From positions 6,421,626 through 6,485,625 of the forward strand of contig BCIA01000002.1 of assembly GCA_001599815.1 (NCBI GenBank): 64,000 nucleotides of DNA, read 5' to 3'. Positions 44,105-54,496 of this stretch are shown here, in pieces. The DNA is from Furcasterigmium furcatum (lineage: Eukaryota > Ascomycota > Sordariomycetes > Glomerellales > Plectosphaerellaceae). The translations under genes and the position numbers were made by a program. The notes under the pieces were generated by a model. The model was not told the DNA's origin. It was given only the letters and a program-made list of their open reading frames with translations, and made no database searches. Position 1 is the first letter of the stretch; each line of letters starts with the position of its first letter.

Positions 44105-45064
44105 TTGGTCGCATATTCCAGTGCCACAATGTCGACCACAACCCAATGTCACTTTCATTGAAGTCGGATGAAGACAGGCTGTGAAGGTCATGTTTCTAAT
44201 CTGAACAACATGACGCGGAACTACTCATAGTTCTCAACGTTAGTTGACCGCAGAGTACACCTACGACAGCATTCTAGAGTCTGTTGATTTAATTTACACT
44301 GGATTGATCCTGTACTCTCTAAAAAATTAATGGAAGTTGCGCGATAGAGTGCAGAAGCCCGTCTGGGTATGTCGCGGCCGTCGGTTTTTTCCGATGCCTG
44401 GCAGTGCAAATTGGGTTGTGCCTCACATTGTGGTCAATAATGTCGGGTGCTAACTGCCAATAGATGGATGGACCTTCGAGGTTACCTCCGAGACCTCGTT
44501 CTTTGTAGAGCCAGCCATATCTCACAGAAGTCCCTACGTGCAGAATGTCTAGATGACCAGGCCACCAAAGTCTCCGGTTGATATATTTAAGTTCCGTGTC
44601 GATCTCTCCGTCGGGCATTTACTGTTGCCCACTAAGATAGAGACGGAGACGCTGCGCCCCGCAGCCATCCCCTCCCTCCCTAGACTGGGCCTAATTAATA
44701 CCTCTTGTCGTTCTTAGGGCTAGTCCGGCAAGGGTCAGCCGCAAGGTCATCACGAGAACATGGCACTGCGTTGCTGCGAGACGGAGACTGACCGGGAATG
44801 CTAGGCGAGACAAGCCTAGCGTCAGGCTTCCCCGCGTTCCTTATCTCGCCAGCAGGTTATGAGCTCGGCCGTCGGCTTGGGTCGAGCCTTCTTGGATTTG
44901 GGAACGCCGCCCGTTGGTCATGTTTCCGTGAGATGGCAGAGAAGGGCTGCTACCGTCGTAGCCTCCGCAATATCCGACCTGTATGTATCGCGCTGTCTTG
45001 ATGAACGCCAAACCCCTGCGGACTTGCTTTGCCCAGACTGCCTATTCGACGCTCTTTCGGCCCC
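44105..45064. other. Intergenic region without identified content
   Basis: About 960 bp downstream of the first FAD oxidase gene; no supported gene or repeat. Confidence 0.5.
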
Positions 45065-45070
45065 TATAAG
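45065..45070 (+). promoter_or_regulatory. TATA-like box of the permease gene
   Basis: TATAAG 140 bp upstream of the ATG at 45205, followed by a CT-rich leader. Confidence 0.45.
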
Positions 45071-45204
45071 TAGAGGTCCTGAAGCAGCCATCTCGTTGCG
45101 TCCAGGCCAGTAACAGCTCCTCCCTGCTGTTCCATTGTTTTCAGCTGTTGCATACCAGCCATCGATTCCAACATAATCTGTTTGACCCCATCAATCTCCA
45201 AGTC

Positions 45205-47027
45205 ATGGACAACACCTCCACTACAGAGTCTCCGGTTGTGCTGGTCGACAGCAAGGGGCAGGCTGAGTTGAAGAAGAATCTCAGCAACGACACGGCCGGA
45301 CACGACACCTGTGGGGATGGCACCATTGAGGCTTTCGGCTATGTGCCGGCGTATCGCCGCGTCCTCGGCAGCTTCGTCGGATTCTGCATTGTGCTGTCAC
45401 TGACCTCGTGAGTTCCGAGAACCCTCAAGGAGCTCGTGTCCCTTCTAATATGCTCAGACCCCTCGGCGCTATCATGGTTGCGGGATACTACCAGATCGCC
45501 TTTGCCGGATACTGGGGCCTGTCCTGGTATGTTGCCTGATTTTCCTTTCGGGTTTTTGTGTCTTGCTAACAGCACACGTAGGGGCTGGATCATCCCAAAC
45601 ATCACCATGATCCCCCAGGTCATCGTCGTCGCCGAGCTGTGCTCCTCCATGCCCGTCAACGGCGGTTTCTACTGGTGGGCGTCTGCGCTGGCGCCCCGGC
45701 CCTTGTCGAAGGGCGTCGGATTCGTCGCCGGCTGGCTCAATGTCTTCTCCCTGGCCACTGCCCTCGCGAGCTTCTCGTTCGCCATTGCTAATGGCCTTCG
45801 CACGACCATTGTCCTCGCCATGCCCACCTTCGTCGCCACCCAGGCCCAAACCATGGGCATGGCCATGGCCGTCATCACAATCTGGGCCTCGGTGATGCTC
45901 CTGCGCCTTGAAAAAGTCAGCGTCGTCATGATGGTGACCGGTGAGTTTGGGTTTCTTGCGAATACAGCCTGCCGTAAGAGGCCGCCCGCTGACGCTTTGT
46001 CTTGGAACAGCGGCCGCCCTCCTCCTCTCGAGCGTCATCTTCATCATCGCTTTGCCCGTCGCCCACGCAGCCCAGGGTCTTCCTTTTGCCAGTGCCGCCG
46101 ATGTTTTCGGCAACTTCCAGAACTACTCGCAGTGGACGGAGCGCGGCATTGCTGTTCCTTTCAGCTTCTTTTGCACCATCTGGGTCAACTCCATTTGGAT
46201 GGCTCCCATATACGTGGCCGAGGAGACCAACGATCCCAGGATCCAGGCTCCCCGGGCTATATTCCGGTCCTTTAGCTGCACGGCCATTGTGGGCACGGCG
46301 GTGTGCCTCGTCTTTGCATTTTGCATCAACGACATGGATGCCACTGTTTCTGATACCACGTAAGTTTTCCATACCCCTGTTTCACGGAATAAACGGTTGA
46401 CACTCTCCCAGCGGACTCCCCCTGTACTCGGTCGTATACAACCACTGGGGCGTCACGCCCGCGACCGCCTTCACCGCCATCTCCTGTGTGGCCTCCCTCA
46501 TCGGCGGGAGCGGCATGCTCCTCACCTATGCCACCCAAATTGCAGCCTTCGCCCGCGACGGCGGCCTTCCCTACAGCGAACACCTCTCGCGCGTCAACAA
46601 GCGCACCAACATGCCGTGGCACGCGACTGCCCTCCTCGTCACCCTGACCTATCTCCTCCTGCTCCTCGGCCTGTCTTCCAACGCGAGCGACATCATCTAC
46701 GGGACCGCCTCACTCGCCACCATGGTCGTCTTTCTCATACCTGCCACTTTGCGCCTCTTCGCGGGAAAAAGGTGGGTTCCCGGGCCTTTCAACACGGGCC
46801 GTTTCAGCTGGGGCCTCACGTTGCTTTCCGTCTGCATTGTTACGTATTTCCTGATCATGCGGTCGTTCCCAGCCGCGAGGGATTCTTTCCCGGCAAACAT
46901 TGTTGTCCTCTTGGGTATATTGCTTGCTAGTGTGGCGAGCTACTGGGCCATGGGCAAGTCGTATGTTGGACTGAACCTGGATGCTGTGGAGACGTGGAGG
47001 GCCGTCACCCGCCACGAGGCGAACTGA
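45205..47027 (+). CDS. Amino-acid / GABA-type permease (APC superfamily)
   Basis: Five exons, join(45205..45407,45458..45526,45582..45940,46011..46359,46412..47027), encode 531 residues with consistent phases. The protein has about 12 hydrophobic segments. Family blocks are RRVLGSFVGFCIVLSLTS, WGWIIPNITMIPQVIVVAELCSSMPVNGGFYWW, WMAPIYVAEETNDPR and ARDGGLPYSEHLSRVNKRTNMPW. This matches fungal GABA/choline-type amino-acid permeases of the plasma membrane. It lies between two FAD amine-oxidase genes and upstream of aldehyde dehydrogenase and aminotransferase genes, so it probably imports the substrate of that pathway (inference). Confidence 0.92.
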
Positions 47028-47826
47028 GAGGATGCGTTGAATGCACTACTCTCAACGGGACACGGGATGGCTTAGGGCCTGGTCAAGACTGCGCCAGACT
47101 GCTACCGCCCAGGATGTTCCCCGAGCAAGGATTTCGTTATCTCTGCCCCTGACCAGGCCAGGCAGAGAGAGGGTTTGTGAGACATTGATGTGGTTGTTCA
47201 GTGCGGAAAAAAAGCCGTAGTAGGATATTTTGATGTGTACTCTTTGGTGGTGTTGCAGGGAGACTTTCAAGTGCCATAGTACCTATGAATTACTTGTACT
47301 GCTATGGCAGCAACAGTGGGTTCATGAGTGGTCACAAAAGAGCTTTCTCGCCCCTGTGAGGAGGTGTGGCACAACGATTTTGACTCCAGCAGCGTGTACA
47401 TGACAATGACAGAGACAGGATACAAGCTGACCCCTACATTCCCAGGAGTCTCTGCGGGTTCTCAAGTCCCTTTATGTAGCAGTCTCCAGGCGTGATCAGA
47501 CAGCCTATACCGTGGAGCCCCCGGTATTACTCTGCTTACCTCCTCATGCCCCTGGCACGTACTTGATGTTGGACCATTGTTTTCAGTGCTGCAGATCTCA
47601 TGTCTCTCACGCCAAAGAGGTGTATGGGCATCGCGCCGAGAAAGTTCTATATCAGTTGATATAGTTACATCTCCTCACTACCATTGAATGTTGCTCACGC
47701 CTTCAGCAGCAGCCTCTCGCGCGAATGCAACTGCGACCTACCTCGATGACCGGAGCTGCGCCATTCTCTTTTCACGTCTTGCCTTGCGGGAACCTCAAAC
47801 CTTGTCTTGAGCGCTTCATCATCCGG
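47028..47826. other. Convergent intergenic region carrying a dispersed element
   Basis: 799 bp between the facing 3' ends of the permease and second FAD oxidase. It holds the second copy of the palindrome-centred element. No gene is supported. Confidence 0.5.
47633..47689 (-). repeat. Dispersed palindrome-centred element, copy 2
   Basis: On the minus strand this 57-bp sequence matches 29051-29106 with about eight differences. The core on the plus strand is CTATATCAGTTGATATAG, nearly palindromic. Confidence 0.65.
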
Positions 47827-49441
47827 CTAGAATTTCGCCTTGATTTTCCCAGCAACCGACAGCGGGGTCTTGGGTTTTAGGCGCCTCTCGAGGTCGAAAT
47901 AGAAGCTGGGGACGCGTGGGTCGACCACCTGGCCCCTGACTATCTGGCACAAAGCCCGAGCGCAGAGGAAAATGCGAGCCATGCCTGCAAATCATTAACA
48001 GAAGGTTCATCACAATAATGGTAGCTGATGCAGAGAATCAATTCAATGATGACTCACCGTGTCCGTGGAAACCGGCAGCAATGTATTGTCCCTCCTTTCC
48101 AGGAACCTTGCCGATGTAAGGGAACGAGTCGGCCGTGTAGCCCATAATGCCGCTCCAGGTGAGGGCGACGTTATTGGTGCCGTCCCAGTGATTAAAGTAC
48201 GCGGCCGGGCTCCTAAGTAGTGCGGCAGCAATCTCGGGCGTCACCTCACCATCGTCACAGTCGTCCTTGAGACCGTCAGCCCCGTCCGGGTGGCTGTCAG
48301 ACTTGCCGCCAATAATGAGGTGACGGCCGCGGTCGGGACGCTGTATGATGTAGTCAAAGTCTCCGTCGCCGAAGAATGCAAAGGATGTCTCGAGGGGCCG
48401 CTCGGCGTACGCCGGGTCAGGCTCAATGGCAGCCACAATGCCCTTGGTCGGCGTGATGCAGCCGACCGTCTCGTCCACAATAAGAGACGTGTAAGCGTTG
48501 GTCGCGAAGATGATCTTGTTGGCGTCGAGGGTGCCCCGGGTTGTCGACACGACCCAGCGACCCTCCCGGCCGGGCGAGACGTGTGTCACCGCCGTGTTGG
48601 TGTGCAGCTGCAACCCGGCGCTGAGGGACTCCCGCGTCAGCGCGACAACCAGCTTGTAGGGCCACAGACTCGATGCGGGAAACGTGATGGCTCCGAGGCA
48701 GCCGCGCACTGAGAGATCCTGTCGAGTCGTCAGTTTATGTTCATCATGCCTGCTGCTACTGCGTGCATACCTTTCGAACCGTCGCCTCGTCCAGCACCTT
48801 CAAGTTTGAGACGTCTCCTCCTGCTGCCTTGAGATTTCTGTACGACGAGAGGGCAGCCGCCCACGGCTTCCTGGTGAGAAAGACATCGGCTGATCGAACA
48901 TTGCAGAGGCTAATGTCGTCCGCGAGACCCTTCTCGTTGATGAAGGACACAGTCTCGAGATGGTTGGCCGCCTCAAAATCGCATTGATGCACGGCCAGCT
49001 GTGTTCCAAACATGCGAGCGGTCTCGTCGAAGCTCCTGTACACATCTGGCTTGATGTGGCCGCCTGATCACGGATGTTAGCCTGGATGTTCGGTGTTCAC
49101 ATGAACGGCTCGGGATATATTGCGAACCGTTTCTGCCAGTAGCTCCTGAGGCAAGACTCGCGGCTTCCAACATGACAACAGAGCCCGGACGCGCCGCATG
49201 CTCTGTGGTCAGAAGATCGTTGGCGATGAGGGCACCCGTTAGGCCAGACCCGATAACGACCACATCAACAGGTGTCGAGGGTAGAGCACCACTGTACATC
49301 CCAGGGCTTAATAGTTGCGCTTAACTCTTCCAAGCTGCAATGCACGTACGACTGGTAATCTTTCAGTTCAGCGTCGGGTTCCTGCTGCCAGAAAGATCGC
49401 GACCTGTTGGCCGGAGGTAACTTGACTGGGGCCCGTGTCAT
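47827..49441 (-). CDS. FAD-dependent amine/amino-acid oxidoreductase (DAO family), second copy
   Basis: Five exons, complement(join(47827..47984,48058..48718,48771..49063,49128..49291,49350..49441)), encode 455 residues. The donor at 49127 (GTTCGC) is weak but is the only junction that keeps the conserved GATGRNGGHIKPD block. The FAD site is VVVIGSGLTGALIANDLL. SLWPYKLVVALTRES and FATNAYTS match the same family as the first copy, and WSGIMGYTADSFPYIG and YIAAGFHGHGM are the C-terminal cofactor contacts. The sequence is clearly diverged from the first copy, so this is an old paralogue rather than a fresh duplicate and it may act on another step or substrate. It sits upstream on the same strand as ALDH, aminotransferase and regulator. 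Confidence 0.88.
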
Positions 49442-50238
49442 CGTGGGCGGAACGACTGTGAGGGACGAAGTCTCGTTTAGATAAATACCGCGGCCACTTG
49501 AATGTTGCGTCCGAGTGGCTGAGTTTGATATGACAACTTCTCAAGGAGAATGATTCCTGAAAGGCCTCGGGCTCCTAAATATTAAGTACATACCTAAGCT
49601 GCAAGCTTCCGGCCCACGAGAAAATCCACAAGCAGGTTGACTTCTTGCAAAGGCCCCTTCCTAGCCTCCCATATCCGCCGTATTACCTGCCAGTTAGTCG
49701 CCGCAGCTTTGTTGAGTCAAAGTGTCATCACGAGCGATAATCGCCGCCGGCTCTTTACAAAGCTCCGACGGCGTTTTCATAACGGGGGAATACACTACTG
49801 CCCCGTCACTTACAACCCAAGACTGCTGGGTGAAATCATTGACACGATTATCAGTGATGTGATGTGGATGACGTTGTAACAGAGCAATCTCCATGAATGA
49901 TGGCGAGACAGAATCCACCATGCTAGGCGGCTTATGGGTTCCGAATTTGAATCAAGGACCAGCAAATCGAGGACCACGCTTGTCCTTTATTTCACGACGC
50001 GCTCATATAGCATGGCAACGGACCTTGAACGAATCAGTAAGTGACGAGGTCCAGATCACATTCCCCCAATACTAATAGTAATTGTAGACTGACCCATGAT
50101 TTGGCCAAGCCTGTTTTACTCTAGACGTCCTATACATTCTACATGAGCCTATGCGCCACGATCATTGGGAGGTGATCTTATAACACTTCTGCATATATAT
50201 TCTCTGCCGCCTACGAAGTCATCAAGCAGCGGCATCCC
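49442..50238. other. Intergenic region without identified content
   Basis: 797 bp between two minus-strand genes; promoter of the second FAD oxidase. No motif stands out. Confidence 0.5.
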
Positions 50239-51962
50239 TTAGATTACCTCTCTCACGTTGACATGTATCGCCTGGATAGTCGTGTAAGCCTCCAGGCCAG
50301 CCTCGCCCAGCTCCCGCCCGATTCCGCTCTGCTTGACACCGCCGAAGGGGAAATGCGGCCCTGCGTCCTGGCTGCTATTAATCCATACTACGCCGGATTC
50401 AATGTCCGGTGCAATGCGCAGGGCCCTGTTGATGTCCCGAGTGAAGATAGCCGCGCCGAGCCCGTAGATGGAGTCGTTAGCCCGGCAAATCACTTCATTT
50501 TCGTCGTCGAACACCGACACGGTCACCACGGGTCCAAATATCTCCTCGCGCGAAATGCGCATCGAGTCGGTGACGCCACCGAAGACGGTGGGCTGCACGA
50601 AGAAGCCCTTGCCGTTGGCGCCCTTATGCGGCCCGCCTCCCGCCAGCACTTGTGCGCCCTCGGCCCTGCCGGCCTCTATGTAGCTAAGCACCTTTTCGTA
50701 CTGCGCCCGAGAAACCTGCGGCCCTTGGGAGGACGACTTGGCCCACTGGTCGCCGACGTGGGACCAGCTCTGGATTGTCGACAGGAACTTTCCAAGGAAC
50801 TCATCGTAGATGCTCTCGTGGACGTAGAGGCGTGACGTGGCCGTGCAGATCTGCCCCTGGTTACTCATGATGCCAACGTGACTCCACTGCGAAAGGTGAT
50901 GGTCAGTTCGGGGACGAAGAGCAAAGCACTGCCGAACGCACCTTGGCGGCCTGGTCAAGGTCAGCGTCCTGGAATACGATGAGCGGCGACTTGCCGCCCG
51001 TCTCGAGCGTGATGTTCTTCATGGTCGCCGCGGCAGACGCCATGATGGCCCGACCCGTGCCTGTCGAGCCGGTGAAGGCGATTTTGTCGACGAGGGGGTG
51101 GCGGACCAGCTCGGCGCCGGCCTCGTGCCCATAACCATTAACGATGTTGACGACGCCCGCCGGGAACCCTGCCTCCTTGATGAGCTGTGCAAGCACAAGG
51201 ATGCTCAACGGCGTCTCCTCGGACGCCTTGAGCACTACCGTGTTGCCGCACGCCAGCGCCGGGCCGAGCTTCCAGGCGGCCATGTCTGGTCGTCCCACGG
51301 CTTCGTCAGCGGCTCGTCACACCGGGTCGGGAGGGGAGGGCGGAGAGATGACCGACGGCCTACCTACCTAGAGGGTAGTTCCACGGGATGATCTGGCCGC
51401 ACACGCCGACCGGCTTGCGTAGGGTGAAGCCGAACTTTTTATTGTTCGGGGTGATGGTTTGACCCATTGTCTTGTCCGCCCAGCCGCTGTAGTAGCGCAG
51501 AGTGTCGACGACGCTGACCAGGTCTCCTGTCAGGGCATCACTGTAAGTCTTGCCATTGTCCCAGGCCTCGACGGTCGCGAGGATCTCGCGCCTGCTCTCG
51601 ACGAGGTCAGCGAGGCGGGCGAGCAGTTGGCCGCGCTCGGGCGCCGTCACCGCTGCCCAGGATGTTGTGAAGGCCTTCGTTGCGGCTTTCACCGCGCGGT
51701 CGACGTCAGCGGCTGTTGCGGCATACACTTGAGCGATTTCGGACTCGGTGCTGGGTGAAGGTCGTGTTAGTCAGGGAAGGGTGAATCTCCAGCTAGGTAG
51801 GTGTTGGAAAGAAGAAAGAGGTCTCTTTTCTTACGCGGGATCTACCGTTGTAATCTTGGTGCCGTTGCTGGAGGCGACAAACTCGTTGTCGATGAAGAGG
51901 CCCAGGGGCTGCGTCCAAGACTTGCCATTGGGGGCTTCCAGCTCGACAAAAAGGTCAGACAT
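50239..51962 (-). CDS. Aldehyde dehydrogenase (NAD(P)+)
   Basis: Four exons, complement(join(50239..50886,50942..51285,51368..51750,51835..51962)), encode 500 residues, the usual length. IIPWNYPL and the NTVVLKASEETP cofactor block precede FTGSTGTGR. The general base is Glu265 in LETGGKSP and the catalytic Cys299 is in GQICTATS. EIFGPVV and FPFGGVKQSGIGRELG complete the family signature. The product would oxidise an aldehyde to a carboxylic acid in the cytosol. Next to FAD amine oxidases it probably handles the aldehyde they release, comparable to PuuC after PuuB in bacterial putrescine breakdown (analogy, not proof). Confidence 0.93.
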
Positions 51963-52489
51963 GGCGAGTGCTCCGGTCGTGGGATCGTGGTGGACAACGG
52001 ATTATGCAGTAAGGTTGGTATCGGATTGGTTTCCCCTACATACTCTCTGTCTCCGGAGACGACGGGGACTTTATCCTCGGTGCGCTCCCCTACTACCGGA
52101 GAGAGTCTTGCAGCTCTGGACCAGAGACGACTCGATGAGGCGGGCAGGGGGGACACGGAGACATGGCCGCGCGAATACATCCGTCGGCGGCGGGTCAAGC
52201 AAACAAATCTCCAGCGGCCATTTTCGAGTCATCCCCTCCTTCTCATAGGCTAGTGCAGGCCTCGGCCTTATCTATTCACAGTCGGATCCTCTGCAAGTTC
52301 GTATCTGGGGCCAGCCCTTGAGGGGTGACGGTGTCATGAGATATCCTCCGCAGCGCCCTGCCCTCGGGGCCAAGACGGGACACCCGCAAAATGTGACAGT
52401 CGTGCACTGATTGACTACGTTATCGACGCCTAGGATGGCAGTTGTTGTTGACGGTACGCCGTGGAAACATCTCTCATGAGTAGGGAGTA
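51963..52489. other. Intergenic region without identified content
   Basis: 527 bp between two minus-strand genes; promoter of the aldehyde dehydrogenase. Nothing else is supported. Confidence 0.5.
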
Positions 52490-54285
52490 CTATCTATAAT
52501 ACTCCTGAACGAACGCGACAAAGGCGTCCAAAAACTGGTCTACATCGTCATCCACGTGCGCAAAGTTCAGCACGAGGAACCCGCGCCGACCAACCCAAAT
52601 TCCTTTGCTGAGCATGAAGAAGAAGAAAATCTCCCGGAGAACATCACCGCGCGCCGCATCTGCCGAGGAGAACCGCATGCCGACGCAGCTTCCAATGCCC
52701 GTCGTCCCAATCTCGTCACTCTTGCCCGCGGCCGCGGCTGCGGCCTGCACACCGTCCCTGATATTGTCGCCGAGCCTGTTGATCCTCTCAATCTCGTCAG
52801 CCGTCACGAGCTTTGCGGCCGCGACAGCCGCGCTCATGGTGAAGACGTTGTTGTTGAACGTCCCCGAGTGGGCGAGTTTCCGCGGCGCCCCCGACTTTGG
52901 GTCGAACTGCGCCATGATAGCCCTCTTGCCACCAAAAGCGCCGAACGGCAACCCGCCCCCAAGGTACTTGCCGAGAGTCGTCATGTCAGGGCGCACGCCG
53001 CTTCTCCCCTGCAGACCGTGATAATCCAGGCGGGAGGTGACCACTTCGTCGAAGATGAGGACGGCGCCGATGGCATCCGCTGCTGTGCGCAGATACTGCA
53101 AGAACTGACGGGTTGCAGGTCGCATGCCGCCTGCTGACTGCATGGGCTCGACGATGATGACGCCAATATCGGTGGTATCGTTGATGATAGACCTAGTGTG
53201 ATCGATGTTGTCGAACGTCGCGACTACGTACTCGTGAGGGATATTGAGGAGGTTCTCGGAATCACCGAAGCTCAGGGATCCCCCGTGGTAGGCGTGATCG
53301 AAGACGAGGACCTTCTTCCGCCCCGTGTACGCCAGCGCCGCACTGATGGCGTACATGTTGGCTTCGGTGCCCGAGTTGCAGTACCGGATCTGTTCGATCG
53401 ACTCGAAGCGCTTCTTGATGCTCCTACTCAGCTCAGACTCGAAGCTGGTCACGGCGCCCAAGCTGAACCCATTCTTCGCCGTCTCGATGATGGCCTCGCG
53501 CAGCTCGGCGTTGGAGTGCCCAAATAGGCACGCTGTGAAATCCGACTGGAACTCCCTGTAGACCCCTCCGTCTACCGACGTGAGCGTCGCTCCAAGGCCC
53601 GACCTGATCACCAGCGGGAAGGGGTCCGATGCTAGCACCGAGCGCGTCGTCCCACTGGGTATGTCCTTGACAGCCCGCTCGACGGCCTCCTGGGACGCGG
53701 GGTTCTGATCGACAAAGGCTCTGATGAGGCTTTGTAGGTGTTTGTCGAGCTCCTCGACAGATCTTGGTTGGCAGCCAGTGCCGCTCGTCGTACCATTGGC
53801 ACCGTCGTTGACCACGGGGCGGTCTTCCATCTGTCGGACCTCAGCGTAGATGGCACTGCAATTCTTGGAGCTGACCAGCGATAGACGTGCACCTTTCGGA
53901 ATCCAGAGCATCGTACCGGTCTTGAGGTCGTGTGTCTTGCCCGTTACTTCATCCTTGACCACTGCTTCACCTTGATGGGAAATGTGGTTAACCTCGGCGA
54001 ACAATCAGGGTCTTGGACAGCAGGACCTACCTTTGGTGATAAACTTAACCTCATCGACGGGAGACGTGCCCGACGGGCTCGGCTGGTCTGCGTCCAGTAT
54101 GTCCCATATTCCCACGACCAAAGGATGCTCCGTATTGGGGCTGGCCTGGTAAGCATCATGATACGCCCGTCAAACTCGGGGTGCACTTACTGGGTGCCGA
54201 TCAGGTCAGAGTAAATACCAACACCGCTCTGCGTCCGCGGCCGGATGGTATCGGCGTTTGGGATCACCGCGATGCTGGGTTCCAT
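52490..54285 (-). CDS. EutQ-like cupin fused to class-III aminotransferase (glutamate-1-semialdehyde type)
   Basis: My preferred model is complement(join(52490..53992,54050..54140,54191..54285)), 562 residues. Residues 1-116 form a cupin of the ethanolamine-utilisation EutQ type (VVGIWDILDAD, HISHQGEAVV, GTMLWIPKGARL). Residues from about 140 form a PLP enzyme: CNSGTEANMYA for phosphate binding, the Asp377 region IFDEVVTSR, and Lys404 in TLGKYLGGGLPFGAFGG as the Schiff-base lysine. The third intron boundary is uncertain: removing 53993-54049 keeps frame but deletes a stretch reading KFITKG that looks conserved. The fusion suggests a sensing or substrate-delivery cupin tied to an amino-group transfer step. 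It stands beside ALDH and FAD oxidases on the same strand. Confidence 0.82.
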
Positions 54286-54496
54286 GATACAGCGGTTGGG
54301 AATGTGTGTGGCTCGGAGACCACCTCCGCCAGAAGCCAGACACTCAAAAAACAAACTATTTATCCCATCAGTCATGTCCCACAGGCCTCCTGTTTTGGGA
54401 CATCGGTCATTCAGGGCGGGTTGCGGCGACGGCGAATTTTCAATCTGCCGGCGGCGCATTTCACCACCGTCCATCCTGTCGTGCGAACCCACTTAC

